Assembly: GCF_029867415.1 (NCBI RefSeq)
Contig: NC_081185.1
Coordinates: forward strand, 71,247,156 to 71,311,155
From: Vicia villosa
Lineage: Eukaryota; Streptophyta; Magnoliopsida; Fabales; Fabaceae
DNA length: 64,000 nucleotides
Direction of reading: 5' to 3'
Notes under the pieces: model-generated
What the model saw: only the letters and a program-made list of their open reading frames with translations
Told to the model about the DNA's origin: nothing
Database searches by the model: none
Shown here: piece by piece, positions 34,373 through 46,190 of the stretch
How the letters are laid out: each line of letters starts with the position of its first letter
Numbering within the stretch: the first letter of the stretch is position 1
Made by a program: the position numbers and the translations under genes

Positions 34373-35459
34373 GTTATTATTATTATAGTTTTCTTATTAT
34401 AATTACTATTATTACTATTATTATTATTATAGGTCAATATAATTTATTTAAACGTCAAAATAATTGTTTTTAAATACAATAACTTTTAATTTAAATTAAC
34501 GTGAGATTTCTAAATTTAGACATAATTTATTTTTTAAATTAAAAAAAATCAAATTTTATAAAATACATTTAGCGTCAGATTTTGTAAGTTAATTTTTTTT
34601 TTAAATTTAAGTAAACATCAAGTTTTTAAATTTTCAAACAATATTTTTTTAAATTTAAAAACGAATTAAAATTAACGTGAGATTTTATAAGATTAATATA
34701 ATTTATTTTTTAAATTAAAAATAATCAAATTTTACTAAATAAATTTAGCGTTAGATTTATTAAGTTAAATTTTATTTTTTTTTAATTTAAATAAACATCC
34801 AGTTTTTAAATAAAAAATAATATTTTTTAAACTTAAAAAAAATTAAAATTAACGTGAGATTTTATAAGATTAACATAATTTATATTTTAAATTAAAAAAA
34901 AATCAAATTTTACAAAAAATATGTTAACGTATTTAAATAAAAAATATGTTAATGTATTTTTAAAAAAATGTTATTGATTTTTTTAATTTAAATGAATATC
35001 AAGTTTTTAATTTAAATAAATAAATATGCAGTTTTTAATTTAAATAAATAAATAAATATGCAACTTTTCTATTATTAATTTTAATTTAGTAATGTTTATA
35101 TGTTAATGAGGGGGTGCAGGTTGCAAAATTAAAATATAATGAGGGGGTGCAGGCAGCAAATAGCAATACCAAAGATAATGCATTTGTTAATTTGCTGCAT
35201 TTCTCATTTTGCTTCCCAACAATTTTTCTTTTATTTTTTCAATTTTTTCAGCACTCAATTAATGCATAATCATTGGCTTGCAGCATTTTCAGCTTTACTG
35301 TACAATTTGCATTGGAAACAGCAATGTGAGAAACTATCATTAAAGCATTTTTATTGTGTGTGTTTGGTACACCATAGCATCCATGGGCCCAATTCAATCC
35401 AATGGTACCCCAATTCAATCCAATGGCAGAAAAGCATTTGAAACAAAAAAAAAAATTAA
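34106..35459. other. Right-terminal non-coding region of the MULE
   Basis: Contains the B3-E 3' side, a long (ATT)n-rich stretch (about 34318-34432) and several diverged copies of an AT-rich unit around TTAACGTGAGATTTTATAAG (near 34500, 34675 and 34855). A duplicated GAGGGGGTGCAGG occurs near 35108 and 35140. No gene is seen before the right terminal repeat. Confidence 0.55.
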
Positions 35460-35508
35460 GTCTCTCACGGTGAGAGACCTAAACAGGCCTCTCACCCTAG
35501 CCTGAGCC
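35460..35508 (-). repeat. MULE right terminal inverted repeat
   Basis: In reverse complement it begins GGCTCAGGCTAGGGTGAG and ends with the same palindrome arms as the left end. It is followed at once by the 9-bp duplication TATAACTCA. Confidence 0.9.
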
Positions 35509-35517
35509 TATAACTCA
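35509..35517. repeat. 9-bp target-site duplication, right copy
   Basis: TATAACTCA, identical to 5964-5972, directly outside the right terminal repeat. Confidence 0.93.
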
Positions 35518-35849
35518 TATGTGGAAGACATGAAAACATATACCAACATATACCAAAAGCAAAATCATATGTGCAAGACATGAAAACATATACCAACATA
35601 TACCAAAAGCAAAATGAATGATTTGACAGGTAAGAAATATTGAATAATGTAATAGGACCACTAAAAACATTTGATGGGTTTATATCTATATTTATTTTAT
35701 TGGAAGAATATTGATGTTTACCATTAGATAAAATTATTTTTATCAAAATATTTTTTGTTCAATTTTATAATTTTTTTATTATAAATATTCAATAATAGAT
35801 TGTAATATGAAATTGATTTTTTTATTTAAATAATAATAATTATTATTTT
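35518..35849. other. Spacer with a 50-bp tandem duplication
   Basis: Two near-identical 50-bp copies (35516-35615) containing GACATGAAAACATATACCAA lie right beside the MULE. The remainder is AT-rich without a recognisable gene and ends at the poly-T tail of the LINE. Confidence 0.7.
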
Positions 35850-35958
35850 TTTATAAGCAAGAGATTTTAATAATGAGAGTACTAGGGGTACTCTAATCCC
35901 GCTTACAAAAGACTAAGAAACAGCGCTTGGAAAACCAAAAATTACCCACCAACTGAAA

Positions 35959-36846
35959 CTACCCCTCTAAGACCAAAGGGTTTAAGCAAAAGTCGTAGTA
36001 GTTACACTTGGAATAGATAGTATTACCGGCACACGACCACTTCCAAACCTTGAATTTAATGTCCCATCCCAAATCAGAGGGACACGCTTTAGCGTTGTTG
36101 AAGATAACATCATTCCAAAAACACCAAATGCTCCATAGGACCGCTAACCAAATCTTAATAGCAAAAGCTTTTTTAATCCCACTATTACAACAGGCTTGAG
36201 TCCAAAGTCCCAAGCTCACGACTATATCCCCTCGTAAATCCGCCGACAAACCCAACCACTTAAAAATCTCTGTCCACACCAAACGGGAAAAACGGCACTC
36301 TAAAAATAGATGATTACAACTTTCAGTAAAATCCAAGCAAAGAACACAAAGAATATTATTAGAAGGAATAATAATACCTCTGTGGATTAACTCTTCCTCC
36401 GTAGGTAAACGATTATGAGTGCATCTCCAACCGAAAGCTCGAATTCTATAAGGAACAGGAGCTTTCCAAATAACCTCAAAACAAGCAGAGTGATCATTGT
36501 TCCAATCCTCCCCAAACCGTAAAGAAGCCAATAATTTGTATCCACTTTTAGTCGAGTAACTCCCATCCACTTCTGGCCACCAAACAATTGAGTCCGCTTC
36601 CGAAAGAGAAGGAGAGATACCGTCGAGTAACATGAGTAACTGCTGCCATTGGAACAGCATCTCCGGGTCTGCCGCAGTCACCCCGAACTCTCCCCAATTC
36701 CAACCTGCAGAATTCCAACATCCCATGCTAGCCACATAATCGCCTTTGAGCTTGGAAGCACGGAACAGAGTCGGGAACACCTCCTGCAAGATACCCGCAT
36801 TACTCCACTGACAACTCCAAAAAGGAACATTGCAACCAGTCCCCAA
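35959..36846 (-). pseudogene. LINE ORF2 C-terminal region (zf-RVT)
   Basis: A 295-residue open stretch with GTGCNVPFWSCQWSNAGI, WWPEVDGSYSTKSGYKLL and FGWRCTHNRLPTEEELIHRG, then a Cys/His cluster (CVLCLDFTESCNHLFLEC) and a Trp-rich end. This is the zinc-binding region that follows reverse transcriptase in plant L1-type LINEs. It is separated from the reverse transcriptase by a stop. The segment that normally joins NNFLWG to this block is absent, consistent with an internal deletion near 36850-36870. Confidence 0.85.
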
Positions 36847-36859
36847 AATAGCCCTGCAA

Positions 36860-38488
36860 TTAACCGAAAAAACAGGAGACGGAACCCCACAGGAAATTGT
36901 TTTGAATTTGTTGGATAGCTTTGCAAACCTTCCCTGGGGCTTTGAAAAAAGAAAGTTGGAAAATCGATAAGCTAGATAAAACAGATCTAATCAAAGTGAT
37001 TCTGCCGCCTAAAGATAAAAATCTGCCCTTCCAAGCTGCCAGCCGCTTCTTGATTTTTTCGACGAGAGGGTTCCACCAAGACACCCTTCTATGATTATTA
37101 CCTACCGTGATGCCGAGAAAAGAAAAAGGAGTGCCCTTAACTTTGCAACACAGGAAATTAGCTGCAGCGTTAATAAAGTGATTGGATAAGTTAATACCGA
37201 TAATCTGACTTTTGTGAAAATTAACTCCTAATCCTGATATCGCTTCAAATCCTCTCAGCACTGCCTTTAAGCCCCAAACGTGACTCCAACTCCCCTCACC
37301 CACTAAAAGCGTATCGTCCGCAAACTGACGGATGTCAATATTGCAGTTATCGGCGAATTTGAAAACAGAAAACAACCCACTGTTGACAGCTTTTCTAACC
37401 AACGCACTCAGCCCTTCCGCAATGATAACGAAAAGAAACAGAGATAGAGGATCCCCTTGTCTTAAACCCCTCCTCACCTCAAAATCTTTGGTCGGACTAC
37501 CATTGACAAGAACCGACATCCAACTCGAGCACACCAAAGCCTCAATCCATTTAATCCAAGTCACCCCGAACCCCATCCTTCTAAGCATGAAACAAAGAAA
37601 ATCCCAACAAACGTTATCATACGCCTTTTCAAAGTCCACCTTGAATAACAAGCAGCCTCTGTTTTCCTTGACAGCCAAGTCCACCACTTCATTCGCAACT
37701 ATAACACCGTCGAGCATCTGTCTACCAGGGACAAACTCACTCTGAGAGGGATAAATAACAGAGTCCAGCACCCTTTTCAATCTGGCAGCCAACAGTTTTG
37801 AAATAGCTTTGTAAAGACAGCCCACAAGACATATAGGGCGATAATCGTCAAGATGGATAGGATTGGGCTTCTTCGGAATCAAGGTGATAAAAGAGTACAC
37901 GACCGCTTTAGAGAGGATAGAGCTTCTATGGAAATCGTTAAAGAACCGACAGAAATCCTTCTTCATAAATGACCAGCATTTTCTAATGAAGAAAAAGTTA
38001 TACCCGTCCGGCCCCGGACTCTTCGACCCCTCGCAACCCCACACCGCCTCCTTGATTTCCAGATCAGAAAAAGGTTCTTCCAGCTTCCATTTATCGATGG
38101 CAGAAATGGACTTAATCGAATCACCATCCAGCACCGCTCGCGTCCTATCATGCTCAGCAAATTTAGACGAAAAGTGACTCCAAACTTCCTCCTTAATGTC
38201 GCCCACTGACTCCAACACACGGCCTCCTGTCGTGATGCTACTAATGAAATTACTCCTTCTCCTAGTCTTCATAATGGCGTGAAAATACCTACTGTTAAGA
38301 TCTCCCTCTTTGTCCCATTTAACTCTTGATTTTTGAAGAATCATATTCTCCTTAATCTTCATGTTCATCCACATCCTGCTTGTCGCCTTGCTTCTTTTAT
38401 CCACCAATTCCTTGAAACCCTCCTCAGAGACCGTATAAAGAAGTCTGTTAGCTTCGTTCATATCCTTTTCATCTTCCTTAATTTCCAA
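36860..38488 (-). pseudogene. LINE reverse transcriptase domain
   Basis: An open stretch of 542 codons holds the non-LTR reverse transcriptase: SPGPDGYNFFFIRKCW, the FITLIPKKPNP block, DDYRPICLVGCLYK, KVDFEKAYDNVCWDFL (catalytic Asp), RRGLRQGDPLS and the active-site FADDTLL. It continues in frame from the endonuclease apart from one TGA at 38497-38495, where relatives commonly have Trp, so a single substitution probably split the frame. The frame ends just after NNFLWG. The reverse transcriptase domain itself is largely preserved. Confidence 0.9.
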
Positions 38489-38494
38489 ATTGAT

Positions 38495-39379
38495 TCAACC
38501 AAACACCTCTAAATTCCACCTCCTGAGACTATCTTTCAGTAATCGCAATTTTTCTTTAAGGATATAATCACCTCTGCCCGATACGACTAACTTCTCCCAC
38601 TCCTTCTCAACAAAAGGCAGAAAATCCTTGTCTTCAAACCAAGAGTTATTCACCAAGAAAGGTTTGGGACCCCAATTTTCTTTGTTAATAATAATCCACA
38701 CCGGACAATGATCGGATATAGATCTAGACCCGATCCGCTGACCCACAATCCCCCATCTACAAATAAGAGAGTCCTCCACCAGAAAACGGTCTATTTTACT
38801 CATGAATCTGCCATCGCCACTATACCAACTGAACTTGTTGCCACTGCTCGGGACATCGATAAGTCTGCTTTTGTCGATGAAGGAGGAGAAGCAATTAGAT
38901 TCCATCGACCTACCTATACAGTTCCCTTTCCTCTCCCTGCTATCCTTCGTAGCGTTAAAATCCCCTCCCATCAGCCATTCGCTGTCAGCATATTTAGTTT
39001 TGAGCAAGAGAAAATCTCTCCATAATTCTTTCTTGCCTTGAAAAGAACAGGGAGAATATATGTTACAAATATAGTAGTAACTGTCCTTCAACCAAATCTT
39101 GATCCCAATGTATCCAGTCCCTTTGAAAGAAAAAACTAGATCAAAGATATTCTCCCTCCAGAGAATGACGAGACCCCCCGACCTGCCTTCAGACTTTGAG
39201 AAAGACCACCCCACATTTTCATTTTGCCACAAACTACCTGCAATAACAGAATCTATAACTTCCAACTTCGTTTCCTGCAAAAGAAAAATATCGGCATTCC
39301 CTGACTTGATAATCTTGCTGATGCAGTTCCTCTTGAAAGAGCTTCCTCCACCCCTAATGTTCAAAGAGCCTACAATCAT
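38495..39379 (-). pseudogene. LINE AP-type endonuclease domain
   Basis: 294 codons starting MIVGSLNIRGGGSSFKR. The endonuclease landmarks are LLQETKLE (metal-binding Glu), WLMGGDFNATKDSRER (catalytic Asp and Asn) and RSISDHCPVWI (catalytic His). This domain nicks the target to prime reverse transcription. It ends WNLEVFG followed by TGA, and the frame then continues into the reverse transcriptase. A short open segment at 39570-39376, Lys/Glu-rich near its end (RIEAMERKDRERKDGQ), precedes it and is probably the end of the upstream protein. Confidence 0.9.
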
Positions 39380-39589
39380 CGAAACAAATTGACTGTCCCC
39401 TTCTGACCATCCTTCCTCTCCCTATCCTTTCTTTCCATAGCCTCGATCCTTTTCAAAAGATCCCTCTCTTCTCCTATAGGAATGACGCCTAACTTTGATA
39501 CTACAGACCATAACTTTTCCCCCACATTAGATTCCAAGAGCTCTTGGTTTCTGAAGTTGCAATTTATCACATTTGAGTCTGATAAGATA

Positions 39590-39756
39590 TAATCGCAAAG
39601 ATAACTTCTCAGGATGTGGTGGTGTTATTCGAGATAGTAGTGGCGACTAGATATGTGGCTTTTCCAAGTTTATTGGCTCGTGTAGTGCTTTTATGGCGGA
39701 GGCTTGGGGAGTTTTTGAAGGCCTCAATCTCATGTTGGCTAGAGGTTATGCAAAGT
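39590..39756 (+). pseudogene. Fragment of a second LINE: RNase H (RVT_3-type) domain
   Basis: On the plus strand, GATAACTTCTCAGGATGTGG encodes DNFSGCGGVIRDSSGD; after an in-frame TAG it continues ICGFSKFIG and FMAEAWGVFEGLNLML. This is the RNase H domain found at the end of many plant LINEs, holding the catalytic Glu of MAEAWG. It is in the opposite orientation to the neighbouring LINE, so it is a separate older fragment. It is cut at its right end by the LTR-like sequence. Confidence 0.75.
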
Positions 39757-40920
39757 GTAGCAACCTGCTTTAAAATTTACGTTTAAACGAGAGTCGCCAC
39801 CCACTACTTGTTTTAGGCAAGTGAGAAACCTTAAAATGAGATTTTTTGGTAAGTAGGTAGATTAGGCAAAGGGAATGTGTTAGACATCTTTTGCCTACCT
39901 TGTACTCAAGGGGACCCATTTAGCCTTTAGGTTTTAGGTTTTAAAAAAATACGTGAAAAATTTGGAAAATTGGGAAAAAATCCCCAAGGGTTTAGAAAAT
40001 AAAATTGTGATAGTAAATTTAAACCAAAGTGTAGCAACAATAGCCTTATCATCACTGTCCAAAATAAATATTTTTTAAAAAAAGGGCCTCGTATGAAATC
40101 ATTGGCCAAAAGCATTGTAAAAAACATTTTGAAAAAGGAAGGCCTCAGGTATCATCATTGGCCAAAAATATTGTAATTCTAGATAAAGTATTTGAAAGAG
40201 GTTTTTTTAAAAAGGGGGAGGCCTCATATGAAATCATTTGCCAAAGGATAAACCCTTTTTGTTTTTAAGGGGGACCTCATATGAAATCATTGGCCCCCAA
40301 AACATAAGATTTTTGATTAAAAAAAAGGTTTAAAAAGTTTTGTGTAAAAGAGAGAAGGTTTGTCGGTCGTTGTCTATTCAGTCAACGAGACAAACCTCCA
40401 AGAGGGAGAAGAAGTAACTTAGAGAAAAAATGGGAATGGAAAGAAAATGTTTTGAAACAAATCGTACGTGAAACCAAAGAATTCTCCCCCAAATAGGGTT
40501 GCAAAGGCCCTATTTATAACGTTAGAAATTAGGTTAAAAACCCAAAAAAGGAAATAACCCAATAGAAAAAGCCCAAAATTTGATATGTTGAAACAAGAAA
40601 GAAAATTAGTAAAATTTGAAGAAAAATGCCAAATTGTCACTTGCGAGCTTCAAACCCATGACCTTGTGTTTACAAGCTTTGCTCCTTTACCTATTGTGCT
40701 ATATTATTTATTCGAAATATAAAACTAATTAAAAGTATATGAAGTGCAAGCAAGTATTTCCTATTTAAAAATACAAATAATTTTAAATAAACTATTATAT
40801 ATTTTTAAATAAATAAAATAAATAAATCTAAAATTCAAAATGTTAGTGTAAATAAACCAAAAAAATTAAAAAACCAAGACGTTAGTGTAGATAACGTAAT
40901 ATTTGAATTGATTTGCACAG
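39757..40920 (-). repeat. Ogre/Tat-family LTR, solo or fragment, minus orientation
   Basis: It begins TGTAGCAACC on the plus strand, which is the CA end when reversed. Near that end the minus strand contains GGGTGGCGACTCT, as does the Ogre-like LTR at 52217-54410 (CGGTGGCGACTCT). Farther in, TTTCGAATAAATAATATAGC parallels TTTCGAATAAATGAATTGGC of that LTR and leads into the same tRNA-like segment. No internal region or partner LTR is nearby. The right boundary, against copia sequence, is approximate. Confidence 0.65.
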
Positions 40921-41164
40921 TTACCTAGGGCGGCGTCTCATCGACTGCACACGTACTTGTCCAAATAGAGTGAACACGTGTTCATCTTCTGGAACAGTTG
41001 GTGACAGCTGTTTTGCTTTAAAAGAGATTCTGAATCAACTTAGATAATGAAACGTCAGTAATAACAGAATCAGAACTTTTAATTGATTAACATCAGAACT
41101 TCTTATAAGAAGATAAAACAAAATCATTTCAGAACTAATCCATACGTCAGAACTTCCCATCTTC

Positions 41165-42493
41165 TCATTCTGGGCATAAATCCATATTGATATTCTTCAG
41201 AATGAACTTAAACCTATCTTCAGCAAGGGGTTTTGTAAAGATATCAGCCCATTGATGGTCTGTATCAACAAAGTTCAAAGATAGAACACCCTTCTGAACA
41301 TAGTCCCTAATGAAATGTTTGATCTCAATATGTTTATCTTTGGAATGTAAGATTGGATTCTTAGATAAACAAATAACAGAAGTATTATCACAGAAGATAG
41401 GAATGTTACTCTCATATATATGATAATCTTCTAACTGACTCTTCATCCAGAGCATCTGTGTACTACATCCAGCAGCAGCAACATATTCTGCTTCTGTTGT
41501 AGAGAGGGCAATGGTAGCTTGCTTCTTGCTGTACCAGGAGATCAGATGACTTCCAAGAAATTGACAACTTCCAGAAGTACTCTTTCTTTCAATTCTATCT
41601 CCAGCGTAATCAGCATCACAATATCCTACTAAGTTGTAATCTTTAGATCTTCTGTAGATTAAACCAACATTAGTAGTACCTTTCAGATACCTCAGAAATC
41701 TCTTAACAGCTGTTAAGTGAGATTCTTTAGGATCTGATTGGAATCTTGCACACAGACACACACTGAATAAAATATCAGGTCTAGAAGCAGTAAGATATAG
41801 AAGAGATCCAATCATACCTCTGTACAACTTCTGATCTACCTTCTTACTTACCTCATCCTTACCTAAGATACACGTTGGATGCATAGGAGTCTTTGCTTCT
41901 TTGCTTTCAGAAAGATTAAACTTCTTCAGAAGTTCTTTCACATACTTGGTTTGGTGAACATATGTTCCTTCGGATGTTTGATTGATCTGGATCCCAAGGA
42001 AGTACTTGAGTTCTCCCATCATGCTCATTTCAAACTCAGCCTGCATATACTTAGCAAACTCCTTTCCAAGTGTAGCATTAGATGTTCCAAATATAATATC
42101 ATCAACATAAATTTGGAAAATTAAAAGATCCTTTTTAAAGGTTTTACAAAAGAGAGTAGTATCCACTTTTCCTCTAGTGAAACCATTATCCAGAAGGAAA
42201 GAACTTAATCTTTCATACCAAGCTCTAGGAGCTTGCTTCAATCCGTATAATGATTTCTTTAGTTTAAAAACATGATCTGGAGACTTAGAGTCTTCAAAAC
42301 CAGGAGGTTGGTGGACATAGACTTCCTCATCTATATAACCATTTAAGAAGACACTCTTAACATCCATCTGATATAGAGTGATGTTATGTTGAGTGGCAAA
42401 ATAAATCAATAAGCGAATAGATTCTAACCTGGCCACTGGTGCAAAGGTTTCTGTATAGTTAATACCTTCTTGCTGACTATAGCCCTGAGCCAC
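41165..42493 (-). pseudogene. Copia reverse transcriptase-RNase H (decayed element)
   Basis: 442 open codons: MAQGYSQQEGINYTETFAPV, the catalytic-Asp block YQMDVKSVFLNGYIDEEVYV, the active-site [24 protein letters not shown], then RNase H motifs YCDADYAGDR, ALSTTEAEYVAA and the end [14 protein letters not shown]. This is the largest undamaged part of the element. It lacks the start of the polyprotein, which lies upstream behind stops (for example before 42494). Confidence 0.92.
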
Positions 42494-44187
42494 CAGTCTG
42501 GCTTTGTTTCTTATAACTTCTCCTTTTTCGCTTAGCTTGTTTCTAAAGACTTACTTTGTACCAATGATGTTAAATCCTTTTGGTCTAGGAACAAGATCCC
42601 ACACATCATTCCTTGTAAATTGATTTAGTTCTTATTGCATGGCAATTATCCAGTCTGTATCTTCTAGAGCTTGATCAACAGAAGTTGGCTCGATCAGAGA
42701 AACAAGACCTAATTGACATTCTGCATTTTTCTTAAGGAATGCTCTTGTTCTGATAGGATCATCCTTCTTTCCAAGAATGACATCTTCTGAGTGAGCAGAG
42801 GTGAGTCTAGAAGATCTTCTGACAGTTGGCTCTTCAGAAATTCTGAGATTCTCTAAAGAAGCAGCAGCTTGATCTTCTGATCCTTTGCTTCAGGGTTCTT
42901 CAGCTTCTAATACTTTGCTTCTTGGTTCTTCAGCTTCTGAAATTGAGATATCTATATCTGCAAAATTCTCAAACTGCTTTGGCTTTTCAAGACCAAGCTT
43001 ATCATCAAATTTGATATTGATTGACTCTTCAACAATCAATGTTTCAGTATTGTATACTCTGTAGCCCTTAGAGCGTTCAGAATATCCAAGAAGGAAACAC
43101 TTCTGTGCCTTAGAATCAAACTTACTCAGATGATCTTTAGTATTTAGAATAAAAAAACACATCCAAAAGGATCAAAATATGAAATGTTGGGCTTTCTGTT
43201 CTTCCACAATTCATAAGGAGTCTTATTAAGAATAGGTCTTATAGAGATTCTATTCTGAATATAACATGCAGTGTTTATTGCTTCTGCCTAGAAATGCTTA
43301 GCCATATTGGTTTCGTTGATCATGGTTCTGGCCATTTCTTGTAGAGTCCTATTCTTTCGCTCTACAACTCCATTTTGCTGTGGAGTTCTAGGGGAAGAGA
43401 AATCATGGGCACTACTATTTTCTTTGAAGTAAACCTCAAAGAATCTGTTCTCAAATTCGTCACCATGATCACTTCTGACCTTTATGATTTTACACTCTTT
43501 CTCAGATTGAATCTGAGTGCAGAATTCAAAGAACAATGAATGAGACTCATCCTTGTGTTTCATGAATTTTACCCATGTCCAGCGACTATAATCATCTACG
43601 ATGACTAATCCATATTTCTTCCCTCTGACAGATGTTGTTTTGACTGGGCCAAACAGATCAATGTGCAGAAGTTCTAGCGGCCTAGAGGAAGAAACAACAT
43701 TCTTAGACTTGAATGCAGGTTTGGAAAACTTCCCTTTCTAACATGCTTCGCAAAGAGCATCTGATTTGTATTTCAGATTAGGGAGTCCTCTAACCAGATT
43801 TAGTTTGTTAATCTGAGAAATCTTTCTCAAACTAGCATGGCCTAATCTTCTGTGCCAGACCCATTGCTCTTCGCTAACAGACATAAGACAAGTTACCTTC
43901 TGATTCTTAAGATCTTGAAGATCAATCTTGTAAATGTTGTTCTTTCTCTTGCCTGTAAATAGGATTGAGCCATCCTTCTGATTTACAGCCTTACAAGACT
44001 TTTGATCAAAGATTATGTCATAACCATTGTCACTTAATTGACTTATGGACAACAAGTTATGAGCTAATCCATCTACCAGAATAACATTAGTTATAGAAGG
44101 AGAGTTACCAGTACTTATGGTTCCTGAGCCAATTATCTTGCCCTTCTGATCTCCTCCAAACTTAACTTCTCCAGCAGATTTAAGCAC
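42494..44187 (-). pseudogene. Copia protease end, integrase and linker (several stops)
   Basis: Three open pieces lie in series. 44187-43738 carries the end of the protease region (VDGLAHNLLSISQLSDNGYD) and the integrase zinc-binding start (WVWHRRLGHASLRKI ... DALCEAC). 43563-43288 carries part of the integrase core (VRSDHGDEFENRFFEVY and SSPRTPQQNGVVERKNRT with the catalytic Glu). 43162-42890 is the post-integrase region (LGYSERSKGYRVYNTET). Stops between them inactivate the protein. Confidence 0.88.
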
Positions 44188-44335
44188 CAGGTCTTAGAAC
44201 ATAGACCTTCTTCCCGTCATGTGTCGAGAGCACCCAGAGTCCAGGTACCATGACATGCTTTCCTTTTTCTTCTTTGCAGCCAAGGATATCTGCAACGGGA
44301 ATAATATTTTCCTTAGGTACCCACATTTTCTTGAG

Positions 44336-46107
44336 TCATTTCTTGTTAGTTCTCCTCAAGTTCTGATTGAACTTGGGTTTAGCATTATAAACAATAGGAG
44401 GTACAACATGGTAATTCTTATTCTGAGTTACATGATATTTTCTAGGTTGTGTCACATGCTTCTTAGTGTGTGTAATGTAAAAGCTTTTAGCATGTGATGT
44501 GAGCCAAATATCATGGGAGTGGCCATACTTGAACTGATCATACAATGGCTTGTATGTGATTTTCATATCATCAACAGGTTCAGGTTTGTATGGGGTTTCA
44601 CCCTCATAGCCAATGCCAACTCTCTTGTTTCCACTAATAGCATATATCATAGAGGCAAGTTGACTTCTACCAATACCTCTAGATAAGAACTTTCTAAAGC
44701 TCATGTCATATTCTTTAAGAATATGGTTCAGACTAGGAATGGACTTTCTGAGTCAGAAGGAGATCCAATATCTTTGGATAATTTTAAAACTTTTTCCTTC
44801 AGTTCAGAATTTTCCACTTCCAGCTTCTTAGTTTCAGATTCAAATAGTTTTTTTAGCCTTTTGTATTTGATACTAAGATGAGCCTTGAGTTCCAGAAGTT
44901 CTGTTAAACTGGAAACTAACTATTCTCTAGATAGTTCAGAAAATACCTCTTCAGAATCTGATTCTGATGAAGATTCTGATCTATCATCAACTGTGGCCAT
45001 CAGCGCAATGTTTGCCTGCTCGCCTTCAGAGTCTGATTCTGATTCTGATGAATCTGAATCATCCCAAGTTGCCATAAGACCTTTCTTCTTATGAAACTTC
45101 TTCTTGGGCTTCTCCTTCTAAAGCTCTGGACACTCATTCTTATAGTGACCTGACTCATTGCACTCAAAGCAAGTGACCTTCTTCTTGTCATATCTTCTGC
45201 TTCCAGAAGATTCTCCTTTTTCAAGCTTCTTAGAACTTTTGAAGTTCTTGAACTTCCTATGCTTGCTTTTCCAGAGTTGGTTTACCCTTCTGGAGATCAT
45301 GGATAGTTCATCTTCTTCTTCTAATTCTGATTCTTCAGAATCTTCTTCTTCAGCCTGAAAAGCGTTAGTGCATTTTTTATAATTAGATTTTATTGCAATA
45401 GACTTACCTTTCTTCTTAGGTTCATTTGCATCCAGCTCAATTTCATGACTCCTCAAGGCGCTGATCAGCTCTTCCAAAGAGACTTCATTCAAATCCTTTG
45501 CTATCTTGAATGCAGTCACCATTGGGCCCCATCTTCTGGGCAAGCTTCTGATAATCTTCTTGACATGATCAGCCTTTGTATATCCCTTGTCAAGCACTCT
45601 TAATCCAGCAGTTAGAGTTTGAAATCTTGAGAACATTTTTTCAATGTTTTCATCATCCACCATCTTGAAGGCTTCATATTTCTGGATTAAGGCAAGAGCT
45701 TTGGTCTCCTTGACTTGGGCATTTCCTTCATGAGTCATTTTCAATGATTCATATATGTCATAGGCAGTTTCCCTGTTAGATATCTTCTCATATTCAGCGT
45801 GAGAGATAGCATTCAGCAAAACAGTCCTACACTTGTGATGATTTTTGAATTCTTTCTTTTGATCATCACTCATTTCTTGTCTTGTCAGCTTTACTCCTCT
45901 AGCTTTCACTGGATGTTTGTAACCATCCACCAGAAGATCCCATAAGTCACCATCTAATCCAAGAAAGTAACTTTCAAGTTTATCTTTCCAATATTCAAAG
46001 TTTTCACCATCGAACACTGGTGGTCTAGTGTAGACATTGTTACCATTTCCATTGTGTTGCTCAGCAGAGCCAGAAGTAGATGTAGGTGTTGGAATCTCAC
46101 CAGCCAT
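44336..46107 (-). pseudogene. Copia gag and gag-pol linker
   Basis: 46107-45118 encodes the capsid-like gag starting MAGEIPTPTSTSGS, with NFEYWKDKLESYFLG, a long helical region and the zinc knuckle CFECNESGHYKNEC. It ends at a TAG (45120-45118), after which a Lys-rich reading continues in the same frame (KEKPKKKFHKKK), so the stop is probably secondary. 44704-44336 is a further linker piece. Gag packages the element RNA in virus-like particles. Confidence 0.85.
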
Positions 46108-46171
46108 CTAAATTATGTGTTTTTCTCTTCCTGAATATTTTCTAACACGGTTAAGTGCTTGCACCTTAGAA

Positions 46172-46188
46172 CCGGCGCTCTGATGCCA
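46172..46188 (-). promoter_or_regulatory. Primer-binding site (tRNA-Met type) of the decayed copia element
   Basis: The reverse complement reads TGGCATCAGAGCGCCGG, close to the initiator-Met tRNA complement used by copia elements, two bases inside the LTR. Confidence 0.8.
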
Positions 46189-46190
46189 AT

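Larger units (their letters stand above)
5973..35508 (+). mobile_element. Giant Mutator-like element (MULE), 29,536 bp
   Basis: Both ends are seen directly: 49-bp terminal inverted repeats at 5973-6021 and 35460-35508 (39 of 49 positions match, the inner 22 perfectly) and a perfect 9-bp target duplication TATAACTCA outside them. A mudrA-type transposase starts 467 bp inside the left end. Further inside are an Ulp1-like gene (disabled), an RNase H1-N/viroplasmin-domain gene, five paralogous B3-like genes and a 3.5-kb 42-bp minisatellite. Later insertions (a LINE fragment and several MITEs) show it has been in place, or in this form, for some time. Because the flanks agree base for base, the whole 29.5 kb moved as one unit, or grew within an element already inserted. 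The size is exceptional for a MULE. The orientation given is that of the transposase. Confidence 0.92.
35850..39570 (-). mobile_element. L1-type LINE, internally deleted and mutated
   Basis: On the minus strand the order is an ORF1-end remnant, AP-type endonuclease, reverse transcriptase, then C-terminal zinc-finger region. The 3' end is marked on the plus strand by a poly-T run and ATAAGCAAGAGATTTTAATA near 35850. It is non-functional: a stop separates endonuclease from reverse transcriptase, and the stretch linking reverse transcriptase to the C-terminal region is missing. I could not identify target duplications. Confidence 0.88.
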
